Part shown: positions 9,040 through 20,079 of the stretch, in pieces
Numbering within the stretch: the first letter of the stretch is position 1
How the letters are laid out: each line of letters begins with the position of its first letter
NCBI GenBank assembly: GCA_034509735.1
Contig: JACGWO010000006.1
Coordinates: 8,137,001-8,201,000 of the forward strand
DNA: 64,000 nt
Direction of reading: 5' to 3'
Source of the DNA: Sesamum alatum
Lineage: Eukaryota; Streptophyta; Magnoliopsida; Lamiales; Pedaliaceae
Made by a program: the position numbers and the translations under genes
Notes under the pieces: generated by a model
The model's input: only the letters and a program-made list of their open reading frames with translations
Told to the model about the DNA's origin: nothing
The model's database searches: none

Positions 9040-12000
9040 TTACTATGGCATGCTGGAATGTCTGGGGTCTCAACAAACGAGACCACCAAAGCGCAGTTGC
9101 CTCCCTTATGTCAGAATTCAAGTTGTCTTTAGTGGGGATTGTTGGAGATTATAGTGACACGGCTTAATGTGGAACGGATCCAAGAGGCTATTAATAACCG
9201 ATGGACGTGGTTCTCAGACTACAGTGGCCCGGGGAACCATATATGGATTGTTTGGGACGACTCGGCGGTCGCATTGGAGGTATTGGAGCAGGATACTCAG
9301 ATGGTGCACGGTCGGGTGACGACCCGGGGGGATCAGAGTAACTGTTTGATCACCTTTGTTTACGCAGATAATGAGATGGGGGCGCGCTGCTCACTATGGA
9401 GTGCGACGCGGAGGCTGGCTTGTACACATGACAATGCACCGTGGATGATGATCGGGGATTTTAATGTGGTTCTTGACATGAGTGAGGTCAGTGGCCGATC
9501 GGCGGAGAATGGCTTAGCTATGGCGGAGTTCCGGGAATGTGTTCAGGATGCTCGATTGTGCACGCTACCTCTGAAGAGGAGTTTCTTTTCTTGGCACAAC
9601 CGTAGCTTTGGTGAGCGTTGTCTATGCAAGCGGTTGGATAGAGCGTTGTGCAACGAGCCGTGGCTTTCCATATGGCCGGATTATTTTTATCAGTGCAGCA
9701 CTCCGCGGACATCGAATCACTTGCCCTTAATTGTGTACATAATGGAAGGAGCACGGCGAGTTGCCCCTATGTTCCGGTTTGATAACTTGCTCGCGAAGGC
9801 GTCGGGGTTCAAACAACAGGTTCGTAATGTGAGGCGACACCGAATCTATGGTACCGCTTCCTATGTTGTGGTTCAGAAGTTGAAACGATTGAAACCTATT
9901 TTTTGTTCGCTGCGGAATAGCAAGGGCGACCTGGTGCGTAATGAGGTGGATGCTACGGCTTTTTTCGCTGCGGCGCAGCAGCTGCTCCAACGCTTCAGAC
10001 ATGACAGGTTGTTACAGGAGGTGGAAATATGGTGTCGCATCGTCTATGCCAAGGCGGCGGCGCAATATCGTATGTGGCTGCGGCAGTGTGCGAAGATGCA
10101 GTAGCTTAAAGAAGGGGATCTATGCACCAAGGTCTTCTTTTGGAAGTTGGCGTACGCCGTGCGGTTCAAAAAATATACCAGATTACCGATGCCTAAGGGA
10201 ACTTTTTCGCAGCACCTGACTTGGTTGCACATGAGTTTGTGGATTATTTTCACAAGCTTCTGGGTGGTACTCGGCGGAATAGCGGCGTTTCACTGACTCA
10301 TGTGCAGCCGTAGGTCCATCTTCCGAACTCAGCGGCAGCTTCGCTGATCGCGCCAGTGTCAGACCAAGAGATCAAGGATGTCGTATTCAGTATTGAGGAA
10401 GACAAGGCGCCGGGTCCAGATGGATATTCGGCGTGCTTTTACAGGGCGGCTTGGCCAGTCATTGGGGCAGAGGTTTCCGCGACTGTTCGGGAATTCTTCG
10501 CCATAGGGTGTCTACTCAAGCATATTAACGCGACATTGCTTACTCTGATTCCAAAGGTACAAATTCCTACCACGGCGGAGGACTTTAGACCTATCGCTTG
10601 CTGCAATGTTTTGTACAAAACCATCTCCAAGATCATGAAACCTCTTATGCCTTTACTGATTGATGAGACTCAAAATGCCTTTGTACCTCGCCGACGGATT
10701 AGCAGCAATATTTTGTTAACTCAAGAGCTACTCCATGGTTACAACTAGAACCACCTCCCACCTTGTTGTGTTCTTAAGGTTGATCTACGCAAGGTTTATG
10801 ATTCGGTGGAGTGGGATTTCTTGCAGGAGGCGTTGAGGTTATTCCGGTTTCCTGAGGTCTTTATTCAGTGGATTATGGAGTGCGTTACTACGCCGACATT
10901 TTCAGTATGTCTCAATGGGCAACCCCATGGCTTTTTCCCGGGGGCACGAGGGTTACGGCAGGGCGACCCGCTCTCGCCATATTTATTTGTTCTTTTCATA
11001 GAAGTGCTACACATTTCACTCTTGGCCCGTGTGGCTGCGGCGCCTACTTCCAATTTCATTGGCGTTGTAAGGAGATTCGGCTAGTTATGCTTTGTTTCGC
11101 TGATGACTTACTTCTATTTTGCAAGGCGCATGAGCCGTCGGTTCGGTTATTGAAAGAAGTGCTTGACGACTTTGCAGCTTGGTCCGGACTCCATGCTAAC
11201 CCGTCCAAGAGTCACGTTATCTTTTCTAAGTCCGCAACGCCGGTAAAAGCCCCGCTTCTGCACATGCTTGGATTTCAGGAGGGGCTCCTCCCCTTCCGAT
11301 ATCTTGGAGTCCCTATTAAGTCGTCCCGATTGACGTTGGCTGACTATGCCCCCTTCTTCAGCGTATTGATCAGAGAATTCGGGGCTGGGAGACGGTGAGG
11401 CTTTCATACGTGGCTCGCATCCAACTCATCAAGTCATTTCTGTCATCTCTGTATGTATATTGGGCAAGTGCCTTCTTACCGAAGGGGGTCGTCAAGGCGG
11501 TTGAGAAACGATTTAGGCGATTCTTATGGTAGGGTAATTCCGACACCGGGATGGCTAAGGTCGCTTGAAGCCTCGTGTGCTCACCTAAGGATGAAGGGGG
11601 CTGGGGATCCGCAGCGTTGCGGCCATGAATGAAGCCCTTATGAGTAGCCACTTCTGGGAGGTGATTCGGCTCGACGGGAAGTCAATTTGGAGACAATGGA
11701 TCCGGCAGTTCAGGCTGCCAAATAAATCAATCTGGACGGGTAATGACCAGACCGGTTCATGGGGATGGAGGAAACTGATCCACTTACGGTCTCGGCTGGC
11801 CGCGGCAGTCGAGTACTCTGTTGGGAATGGGGACAGCTTTTGGTTGTGGCACGACCCTTGGTTGCCGGGGGGACCACTTCTCTGCCGGTTTTCGGATGCT
11901 CCTCAGTTGACGGGCATCCGGCTGATGCTAGCTTGCCATCCATCATCACTACAACTGGTTGGCAGTGGCCTGCCACGATTGTCGTGCAACAAGATTTACC

Positions 12001-12530
12001 ACCGATTAACGGCGAACTGGATATGGTGAAATGGAAGGGCTCTGGCACAGCGTTGACGACGCGTGATGCATACAAGATTTTCCAGCCTGTAGGAGTTCAG
12101 GTGGTATGGGCGTCGTTGCTGCGAGGGTCGCTCAAGATTGCGCGGAATCTCTTCATTTTATGGCTCGCCATCCTCCAGCGGTTGGCCACGGGAGATAAGC
12201 CATGGATTATGGATGAAGCAAAGCTCTGTGTGTTGTGTGACCCGAGGGCCCTTGAGACGCATGAGCATCTATTCTTTCGGTGTCAATTCTCGCAGACATG
12301 CGTCTCACTCCTACGGTGCGACGTTCAATTCCAGTGGCCAGATGGGAGCTGGGGTCGGGTGTCCAGTGGGCAAGCAGGCGTTGGCGGGGGAGGCACCTAT
12401 GGAACGCCACTCAATCCGCGGTGCTTGCCTCGCTTGTCTATCACATTTGGAAAGCGAGAAATGGCAAACGATTTGGGGGTGCACGTGTTTCTCCTCACGA
12501 CGTAACACATGCGGTCCTTGATAAGTGATG
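9036..12530 (+). pseudogene. LINE ORF2 (endonuclease, reverse transcriptase, zf-RVT), frameshifted
   Basis: The start ATG at 9036 begins MITMACWNVWGLNKRDHQ, as in plant L1 endonucleases. A frameshift near 9145 leads to a 321-aa open stretch with the endonuclease motif IGDFNVVLD and the terminal motif, here SNHLPL in place of the usual SDHxPL. The reverse transcriptase follows: DKAPGPDGY, then DFRPIACCN, then QNAFVPRRRI, then LRKVYDSVEWDF (family LRKAYDS), then GLRQGDPLSPYLF, and the catalytic FADD at about 11098. The zinc-binding C-terminus has CVLCDPRALETHEHLFFRC. Breaks include a stop at 10102 and frame changes around 10350, 10750 and 11070. The protein would nick DNA and copy the element RNA; this copy cannot. 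Confidence 0.88.
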
Positions 12531-12704
12531 CTTCGACTTCTAGGGGAGGATCTGCGACAAATGCTGCAATCCCATGTCATTTTCCGTGTTTGGCGCATTT
12601 CTTTGGGTAGGCTCTGCCTAGTTTATTTGCTGAGAGAGAAGTGTACTAGGGTGTAACAATATTTCTTACTTTTAATGCAATTTACCTATTCCAAAAAACA
12701 AAAA

Positions 12705-12723
12705 AAATATTTATAAAGGTAAT
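12705..12723. repeat. Right target-site duplication of the LINE
   Basis: AAATATTTATAAAGGTAAT, the partner of 7543-7561, directly after the A-rich tail. Confidence 0.92.
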
Positions 12724-12870
12724 TTTATAATTGGAGATAGTGGGTGGGGGTTTTGAAGAGTGGGTGGATGGGAAGTTAATAAATAAAGTAATAAATTAAG
12801 TTAAATATTAAAATTGACATGCCAAAATAATTGAGACACCAATTCACCCCTCTTCAATTATATATAGTAT

Positions 12871-13020
12871 AGATATTAAGAAAAAAATAACAAAATAATT
12901 ATAAAATATAGTAATTAACAAATACGGCACAGGTCGAACTCTGAGAGTTCGACTTCACCAATTTTTTATTTTCTATATTTAGAAAATGTGAAGTCGAACT
13001 CTCAGAGTTTGACTTTTTTT
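12871..13020. repeat. Left terminal inverted repeat of the MULE
   Basis: Contains AATTATAAAATATAGTAATT followed by AACAAATACG, then two 21-bp near-palindromes at 12933-12953 and 12993-13013. Each has arms GTCGAACTCT and AGAGTTCGAC (or a one-base variant) around a single central base. The same order is found inverted at the right end. AT-rich DNA separates the palindromes. Confidence 0.88.
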
Positions 13021-13259
13021 TATTAATTTTTTTAATATATTATTATTAATTTTAATATTTATTGTTTTAATTAATTAACTTCACCACTATTTTATTTTAA
13101 TTATTTTCTCAATTTTAATTTTAATTTTATTTATAAAAATTTTAATTTTAACAAATAATTTAAAAATTACACCCACCCAAAAAGTTATATTTACACAAAA
13201 AAGTATATAATTATTCAAAAAAAATTAAAGATTAATTTATTGAAAAAAAATACGATCAA

Positions 13260-14290
13260 CTATTACAATTATTATTGTCTTCTACGACCCCTCACCGATG
13301 CACCAGCTTGTCTTGAATGACCCTCCCTTTGTTGGTATTGTTGTCTATCCCGCGTTTTGTGACCAATCCATCTCGTTTATGAATACGTGATGTTTGACTT
13401 CTACCAGGATGAATGATGCCACGCAGAGTAGTGTCATGAACCAACTCAAATTGTGGAACATCTGTGCACTCCCTGTGGTGGCACAAAATTTGGAATTGCT
13501 TTTACTGTTTTAATGAGATCGGCATTACGGTCAAAAATAAGTCACATCCCAGACCGCCCTCTTATAATAGATTTGCTCAACATTTGAAGAAACCAAGTCC
13601 AAGATAATTCGGATTTTTCATCGACAATAGCAAAATGCAAGAGGAAGTACCTGTTGATTCTCATCCATGGCAACTGCAATCAACATTTTGTGCTTGTACT
13701 TTATGTATAAATGTGTTCCATCTACACTAATGACATTGCGGCAGTATTGGAACCGTTCGATACATGGTTTGATTGCCCAAAATACGTATTTTATCAATTA
13801 TGCATTGCTTGACCACTGAAAGTATTTATACTCCCATTCAACAATCGTCCCTTCATTATACTTTTGGAGAGCTCCCATGTAACTTGGTAGCTTTTGAACT
13901 GAACTCTCCCATGTGCCATAAACAGTTTCACGGGCCATCTTCAAACTGTACCATGCCTTTTGGTATGGTAATGTCGAACCTTGTACGGTCCTTCATAGTT
14001 TGTATGACATGCTTGATTCCATATGAGGGGTCGCATTTTACCTGCCCCAATAGTAAAGAAGCAACATACCTTCTGTCTAAATTGCAATGTTCAATGGACA
14101 TATCATTAACAACGCATGTGTGGTCCCCCCTATATTTTGTTATTTCCCAACGCCCCTTTCTCGGTTTTATTATTCCTCGTAGCTCCCATCTACACCATAC
14201 ATCTGGTCCGAAAAAAAATAAAAGATCAATACACTTTCTGGTAAGATAGTGATAGACGACTATACAATATTGATACGTACCTGGAGTGCT
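13260..14290 (-). pseudogene. mudrA-type MULE transposase remnant
   Basis: Reading the minus strand, the DNA-binding part has GRWEITKYRGDHTCV followed by a DPSYGIKHV-type segment. The catalytic core follows with NVISVDGTHLYIKYKHKM and MLIAVAMDENQQVLPLAFAI, then SELSWTWFLQMLS. These are the usual order and spacing of the N-terminal zinc region and the first catalytic aspartate block (VDGTH) of plant MULE transposases. Stops and frame changes break it. The far C-terminal part (13292-13486) is uncertain. The protein would cut and rejoin the terminal repeats; this copy is inactive. Confidence 0.78.
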
Positions 14291-14469
14291 ATGTTTACAG
14301 ACGGCCTTTCATTTTTTTATGGTACTCTCAAGTACCAAATACTCATGTCGTGCATGCCATATTGAGTGATCTTTCACCGCTCCTATTAAATGATCTTTAT
14401 TTTTGAAAATCATTCCCACATCAAGTCTCCCTTCATTAGCAACATAAAATTTCGCATACTTTGAAGACG

Positions 14470-16650
14470 GAACATCAATGGAATCGGCAGGTACCTCCAG
14501 GAATGTACGATCAAAAAATGGCGATTTAGATGAACCGTTAAAGGCACGACGTGCCGATGGTGCATTTGGGGCACACTTCCAAGAGCATGCCCCACATCAT
14601 AGGGTGCTGACAGTACTACACCAGATGGAATTTTATGGTGTGTACCGATGCGGCAGGATTGTGTACGATGCGCATCTTATTACAACATTGGTTGAGAGGT
14701 GGCGCCTAAAAACACACACGTTTCACTTCACCACAGGGAAGTGACAATAACCCTACAAGACATCCAAATAATTTGGGGACTCCCAATGGACGGACTTGCG
14801 TGACCAGAGTGGATCGGGAGAGTCTACTACAAAATGGCAGGAATATTGTGCTGTTTATTTGAGTTTCCAGCCAGATGATAGGGAACTTAGGGGTTCGTGT
14901 GTGTCCATAAATGCAATTTTGCGTCATATTACACCGATCAGAATTGATGATAACACATCATTCTCCAATGTTGTACAATATGCACGTTGTATGACATTAA
15001 TTCTTTTCGGTGGGGTTCTGTTCCCTGATTCATCCGGCATCTGGTATCATTACTATATGCACAGAAATTAGAGGATATCGATGCCACCCAAAACTATAGC
15101 TGGGGCAGTGTTGTGCTCGCATTCTTGTACCGTGAATTGTGTAATGCCAGCACCAAAGGCAAAACCCAAATTGGTGGCCTGTTGCTGTTACTACATGTAA
15201 CATTAAATATCTATATTTGTCATTAATTAACTTATTGCAATATTTTTATTTTGACACAAGCTTATTATTTTACAAATTTGGGCTTGATCGCGTATCACAC
15301 CAATAACACCCAATCTTGGTGATGAACGTGTAACGATGGGGCCAATACAAACTTATAATAATCGGCTCCTTCCAATACCACCGTACGGTGCAACGTGGAA
15401 CAAAAAATACAACTTCACCCGCACTGTACAGTGGACTGTCCGGGTATTTAGAGATATGCTAAATAGCATGACGGCTGATCAGGTAAACAAGACTCATCGT
15501 TACGCATATTTATTTATGAATATATATTACCCACTAATTAACATCTTTGCTTTTATTTCAGTTCCTATGGTAGTCGTACGACATGAACTTGGAGAACATT
15601 TTAGCCCACTCAAATGAGTTCAACCCCCAGTTGCGGACATAAATATACCCCCTAATCTTTTATGCCATTGTGGAAATGCATCATTCCGAACGGGTACTTC
15701 GCCAATTCGGAATGAGGCAAGACATCCCACAGGGTACAGACAGTCGGGAAATAAGCCTCTATAACATCTCCCATAGAGCACGTGGAGGCACAAACTGGGA
15801 TACTCATCGCGCGGTATACGTTAGTAGATGGGGTAGACAACATGAAACAATTGTGCGCAGACCACCCATTTTCAACGGAAGAGATACAGAAAATGGATAT
15901 TGGGATTGGTACGGTAGAATAACTCGTCGATTCGTCTCATCATCTACTGATAGACGTGTAGAGAGTGGCTATCAACCAGAACATGCACCAAGTATACAAC
16001 ATGTGGTATGTTGTGCAATAAAACATGATTCATGTTACACAAATTTTCTCTTACATTTAAATTCATTATTTTTAAATTGGTTCAGGAGCAATATGCAGAG
16101 TCCCTTCATTTATTTATGCGACCTCGACCAACCAATTTCGAAGAGGCTATGAAAATGTTTGGCCGGCTCGATATCGGAATGGGCCATTTTCGTGAAATGC
16201 TTTCTCGTCTTCCGAGGGATAATGTCTACAAGTTCAGTTAGAGGTGATGATATTGTTGGAGCAGATGTAGTTGGTCCATCCACAGTGCATACACCTCTAA
16301 ATGTATATCAAGATTGCTACGTGCCTCAACCGCCTTAACAAAGTGATTGATTTGATTAAGCTCCATACATGCCAAGCCAACAAGCTTATTATGGACAGGT
16401 TGATCTTGACCTTGGCCTTGGCACGAGTCAAACATATGCACCAGAATATAGTATCTCACCAATTTCATTTGCATCATTTGGTGCATATCGTGATTATGGA
16501 GAGTCTAGTTCTGCAACATCATTAAGTCGCTTGCATATGAATGCCGATAATGATGATAATGTGGAAGATGAACCAGTACAAAATGTGGGTGAAGAAATAA
16601 GAAGACCTGGCCAGCACCGACTCACTTGTGGGACGGGCGGTCATTTTTAG
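14470..16650 (+). pseudogene. Plant mobile domain (PMD) protein remnant, copy 1
   Basis: Plus-strand pieces read in order: LITTLVERWRLKTHTFHFTTG (14650-14740), then WGLPMDGLA, then TKWQEYCAVYLSFQPDD. Further on come YARCMTLILFGGVLFPDSSG, RLLPIPPYGATWNKKYNFT and MEMHHSERVLRQFGMRQDIP. The end is the family-typical RLTCGTGGHF before a stop at 16650. This is the aminotransferase-like plant mobile domain seen in MAIN/MAIL-related proteins and in MULE or retroelement fusions. A missing base near 14740 and a stop near 14803 break it, and introns probably lie near 15200 and 15540. The family's biochemical role is not settled; host members affect silencing and development. Confidence 0.78.
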
Positions 16651-16879
16651 GAATTGTAATTATTATAATTAAAATTTTTAATATTATTTTTTGATTTAAA
16701 TATAATTTTTTGATGTAACTATAATTTTTTTTGTGTTAATATATATTTTTTGTTGTAAATTTAAATAATTAGTTAAAATAGAAATGGTTATAATATTAGT
16801 ATAATATACGTAAATATTATATTAGTTATAATATATAATATAATATTATGTAAATAAGTTATAATATAAGTAATGTTAA

Positions 16880-17030
16880 ATTTAAAAAAAAATGTGGAAG
16901 TCGAACTCTGAGAGTTCGACTACATTTTCTAAAAATAAAAAATTGGTGAAGTCGAACTTTCAGAGTTCGACTTGCATCGTATTTGTTAATTACTATATTT
17001 TATAATTATTTTTATTATTTTTTAATATTA
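16880..17030. repeat. Right terminal inverted repeat of the MULE
   Basis: The inverse of 12871-13020. It holds the two palindromes at 16900-16920 and 16951-16971, the block AAAAATTGGTGAAGTCG, and the outer block AATTACTATATTTTATAATT. AT-rich, non-coding DNA (16651-16879) separates it from the PMD gene. Confidence 0.88.
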
Positions 17031-17045
17031 TTATAATAAATAAGC

Positions 17046-17288
17046 CGAAATAAATGCAATTTACTCCCATGTGATATAAGAAATAGCAAAAATCCCCTGT
17101 GAGAAAATAATTTAGAAAATTACCTCCTGTGATCTTAAAATGAAGCAAATTACCCCCCTGTGTTTTCCCTTGATAGGGGGGTAATTTGCTTCATTTCTCG
17201 AAACACAGGAGGTAATTTGCTAATTATTTTTTCACAGGGGGGCTTTTCTCATTTCTTATATCACAGCGGTGTAAATTGTATTTATCCC
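17046..17288. mobile_element. Foldback MITE, second copy of the 1608-1850 family
   Basis: The left AAATAAATGCAATTTACTCC and the right end in reverse GGGATAAATACAATTTACAC match the 1608-1850 element. The interior phrases TTACCTCCTGTGATCTTAAA and CCCTTGATAGGGGGGTAATT are shared too. It starts only about 15 bp beyond the MULE right end. No target duplication could be read. Confidence 0.75.
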
Positions 17289-17955
17289 ATTTATCTAGTA
17301 TCTGGGGGAAGTTAATGCATTTTTAATGAACGTGTTACTTTTGGTTAACATAGGAGAAATTGAATTTTTTCGTCGTGTATATAAGGGTCAATATACTTTT
17401 CATTTCATTTACAAGATTCTTATTAATGATTCTAAAAGTTACCAAATTATCAGTTTTAGTCAATGTTTTGAAGACCAAATAGGTGATTGAACCGAATGAA
17501 TTACTGGGTCACTAGTCCGCGTAGTCGAAAACCAGATTAAAAAATTTGTTGACCCAAATTTTATTATATATACATGCATATATATATATATATATTTGTA
17601 ACATATCAATACATTATATATCAATTGATCAACTGAATACAATTTATAACAATAATTTATTAAAATGATACAATTTATAAACCAAAACAATCTATAACAA
17701 TTTAACAAAAAAAACCAAACAAACTTCTTGGAGGAAGCAAATTAAATCAAAATTCAAGTTAATAAAATTTAAAATTTTAAACCCCACAAACTCTTGTAAC
17801 TTGAATACTTTATTGTTTCCTCTTTTGAATCAAACAGAGGTAGCAACTGGTGCCTCCATAATTCTTTTTAAAAGAAAAAGCTCAAAAAAGATTGGAAAAA
17901 AGGAGGAAAAAAATAGATGATGAAAAAGGAAAGAAAAACCCTATTGACAGTTAGA
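17289..17955. other. Intergenic, AT-rich, nothing recognised
   Basis: No protein-like frame. A short alternating AT run (17570-17595) is the only structure I see. Confidence 0.5.
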
Positions 17956-18200
17956 AGTGGGTCATAGTCCCACATTAAAAAAAAAAAAATGTAAGCCAAA
18001 CTTAAGCACTTTAAACTATAAATATGGAAAAGCTTGAGCCAAGTTGATTGTCCCATAGTAAAAAAATATAAGCCAAACTTAAGCATGTCAGACTATATAT
18101 GTGGAAATGCTTAAGCCAAAGCCGACTATCCGACATTGTAAAATTTTAAGCCAAGCTTAAATATTTTTAGGCTATAAATATGGAAAACCTTAAGCAAAAA
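17956..18200. repeat. Tandem repeat, three diverged copies of about 80 bp
   Basis: The phrase TAAGCCAAACTTAAGCA, then an ACTATAAATATGGAAA-type segment, then CTTAAGCCAA repeats three times, near 17990, 18065 and 18145. Each unit is preceded by a short CCCA/CCGA-type block plus an A run. The last copy is cut short. No coding potential. Confidence 0.75.
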
Positions 18201-18754
18201 ATATAATTTTTTTAAAAAAAGTGGTCAATTTAGGTTTTTTTTTCACTTAGTCCGTCAAGTTTTAAAAAATATCTTATTTGACCTTATTTTGGACGAAAAA
18301 GTATTGTAGCTTTCCACAAAAAAACCGCTAGATGTTGGTGCTTATCTAAAAGATATTACTCCCTTGGTAGGCAATAACATATTAAGAGAACTTTAAAATG
18401 AGAAAAATTATTGTTGTTACATGTATTAAGGTGCTCTTGGGCTAATGCACCTTCGTCAATATTTTTCACAATCAAAACCTAAAATAAAAATAATAATAAT
18501 TAAACAAGCATTTTACCCCATATTTTCTACAACAAAAAAACTTTTGTCCTGAGTTCGCATCAGTATGAGAGCGTCATAATTTTGTCAAATTGCCATAAAA
18601 ACATGTAGCAACTGATAAGTTTCGTATTCCCCTTGAGATGCACATAATGCAGTGGAATAAAAAAATAGAAAAAAAAGGGATCAAATCCCGTATCTTGTTG
18701 TCATTACGACATGGATCTCATGCATTTGAAGAAGGTCAATTGAATGGTTAAGGG

Positions 18755-19436
18755 CTATGATGCATGGACACGGACACTGCGACACGGACACAATACGAAA
18801 TGGATATGGCGACACGAAAAATTTTAAAAATTAGAACACGACACGGCACTAACATGGCTATATATAATATAATTTATATATATATATATTCTAAATTTTT
18901 TTCGTAAAATTTATGCAATATAAAAAATATCAAGATAATACATAACATAAGCATGTATTATATCTAAATTTTTAACCAAAATACATGACTTCAAAAATAT
19001 ACATAATTAGTTTATATTAAAAGTACGCAATAAAAACATTTCTAATCATCCCAATTTTGGTTTATATTAAAATATACATAATTAATTAAATTATCATGAT
19101 CATTTCTCAATTTTTTAGTAATTTCATCCCAAAACTTTTAGTTTGAGAGAAGTAAATTATTTTTTTTTCTTTTTTATTTAGCCAAAACTCTTTTTTTTTT
19201 TTAAAAAAAAGACAATTCAAAACTTTTAAAAATTATAAAAAAAATCCAAAACGTGTTGGACACTCCTCCAAAACGTGTCGGACATGCCAACAGACGTGTC
19301 CGACACCGTGTCTTTTTTTTATTTTATATTTTCGGACACACCTTTGCCATGTCCGAGGCGTGTCCGACACGTGTTCGAGCCGTGTCCATGTCCGACACTG
19401 CATCGAGTAATTTTTCGTAGTGTCCGTGCATTATAG
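18755..19436. mobile_element. hAT-like non-autonomous element with 8-bp target duplication
   Basis: The left end is CTATGATGCATGGACAC and the right end in reverse is CTATAATGCACGGACAC, a 17-bp inverted repeat with two differences. Direct repeats GTTAAGGG flank it at 18747-18754 and 19437-19444. Inside, both ends are filled with subterminal GACACGG / CGTGTCCGACAC motifs. An 8-bp duplication with short inverted ends is characteristic of hAT elements. The AT-rich centre encodes nothing recognisable. Confidence 0.88.
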
Positions 19437-19444
19437 GTTAAGGG

Positions 19445-20048
19445 TAATATCTTGACTTGCACTCTGATTAACGAAGAGGTTGGATGTCCTCAAGGACAAA
19501 ACTTTAAGCCTAGTACGTAGGAGAGGTGGCCAGCTTATTCACGAAGAACCCTAAACGCCTACAGCTCCAAGAACACACGCCCACAACTGGATGCAAAAAC
19601 CTTGCACATGATCGGTGGATTTATCCTCCTTCCAAAATGTTGCCCACATTCACGCTAGAAGCACACACGTCCTTCCTCTAATGTAGTCAACACCGCCGAT
19701 ATGGGATCTCTTCTATCAACTTGCCGTAAAAGGTTGGATGTAGATCTTGGATCTAGGGTTTTAGGAAGAGGTGAAGAATGTATTTGAGAGAGTTTGGATT
19801 TTGAACAACTTCAAGAGAGAAAAACACTCAAGGACCAATTTACTACACTCTTTAGTGTGCGTGATGTATGTGAAATCGGCCCTTCCTCCCCTTTATAAAC
19901 GAGACCCTCCAAATTGTGGTCTTGTGGGCTTAAGGTAGCTGAGATCCAAATAGTAATGTCTCATTCATCTCTTTCTTGTGTTTAGGTTTAATTGGTCTCT
20001 ATCCATTGATGCAAGGCCCAACTTAATCCAATTATTATCTGACCCTAA
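19445..20048 (-). mobile_element. Retroelement-like fragment (LTR-like), left of the CACTA element
   Basis: Read on the minus strand, this has a GTTTATAAAGGGGAGG TATA-type box, then an untranslated-leader-like stretch with AAAACCCTAGATCCAAGATC. Such an arrangement suggests a promoter-bearing LTR. The sequence appears to continue on the other side of the CACTA element (26943-27245). No protein-coding domain is present. This is an inference from layout, not from a family match. Confidence 0.35.
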
Positions 20049-20079
20049 CACTACAAAAAAAAAAATACGATAATTGCAA

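Larger units (their letters stand above)
7562..12704 (+). mobile_element. L1-type non-LTR retrotransposon (LINE), near full length, decayed
   Basis: A plus-strand element of about 5.1 kb bounded by a 19-bp target duplication and ending in an A-rich tail (about 12691-12707). It carries an ORF1 with a nucleic-acid-binding protein of plant L1 type, then an ORF2 with endonuclease, reverse transcriptase and a C-terminal zinc-binding reverse-transcriptase domain. The 5' end starts just after the duplication with a CT-rich stretch, so it seems full length. Its base composition is clearly more GC-rich than the surrounding DNA. Frameshifts and stop codons interrupt both frames, so it cannot move by itself. 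It inserted about 600 bp upstream of the b561 start codon. Confidence 0.93.
12871..17030. mobile_element. Mutator-like element (MULE) carrying mudrA-type and plant mobile domain genes
   Basis: About 4.2 kb bounded by long terminal inverted repeats (12871-13020 and 16880-17030). Inside, a decayed mudrA-type transposase runs on the minus strand and a plant mobile domain gene on the plus strand, head to head with their 5' ends near 14290-14470. The pairing of a MULE transposase with a PMD protein is known for some plant MULEs. Both genes are broken. I could not identify a 9-bp target duplication, because the AT-rich ends have drifted and the exact termini are uncertain by several bases. Confidence 0.82.

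Noticed and set aside
13773..14249. A 158-aa plus-strand open frame
   Set aside because: It is the antisense shadow of the mudrA-type transposase, which gives clear family motifs on the minus strand.
12860..17045. A 9-bp target duplication of the MULE
   Set aside because: The AT-rich flanks offer only poor matches, so none is claimed.
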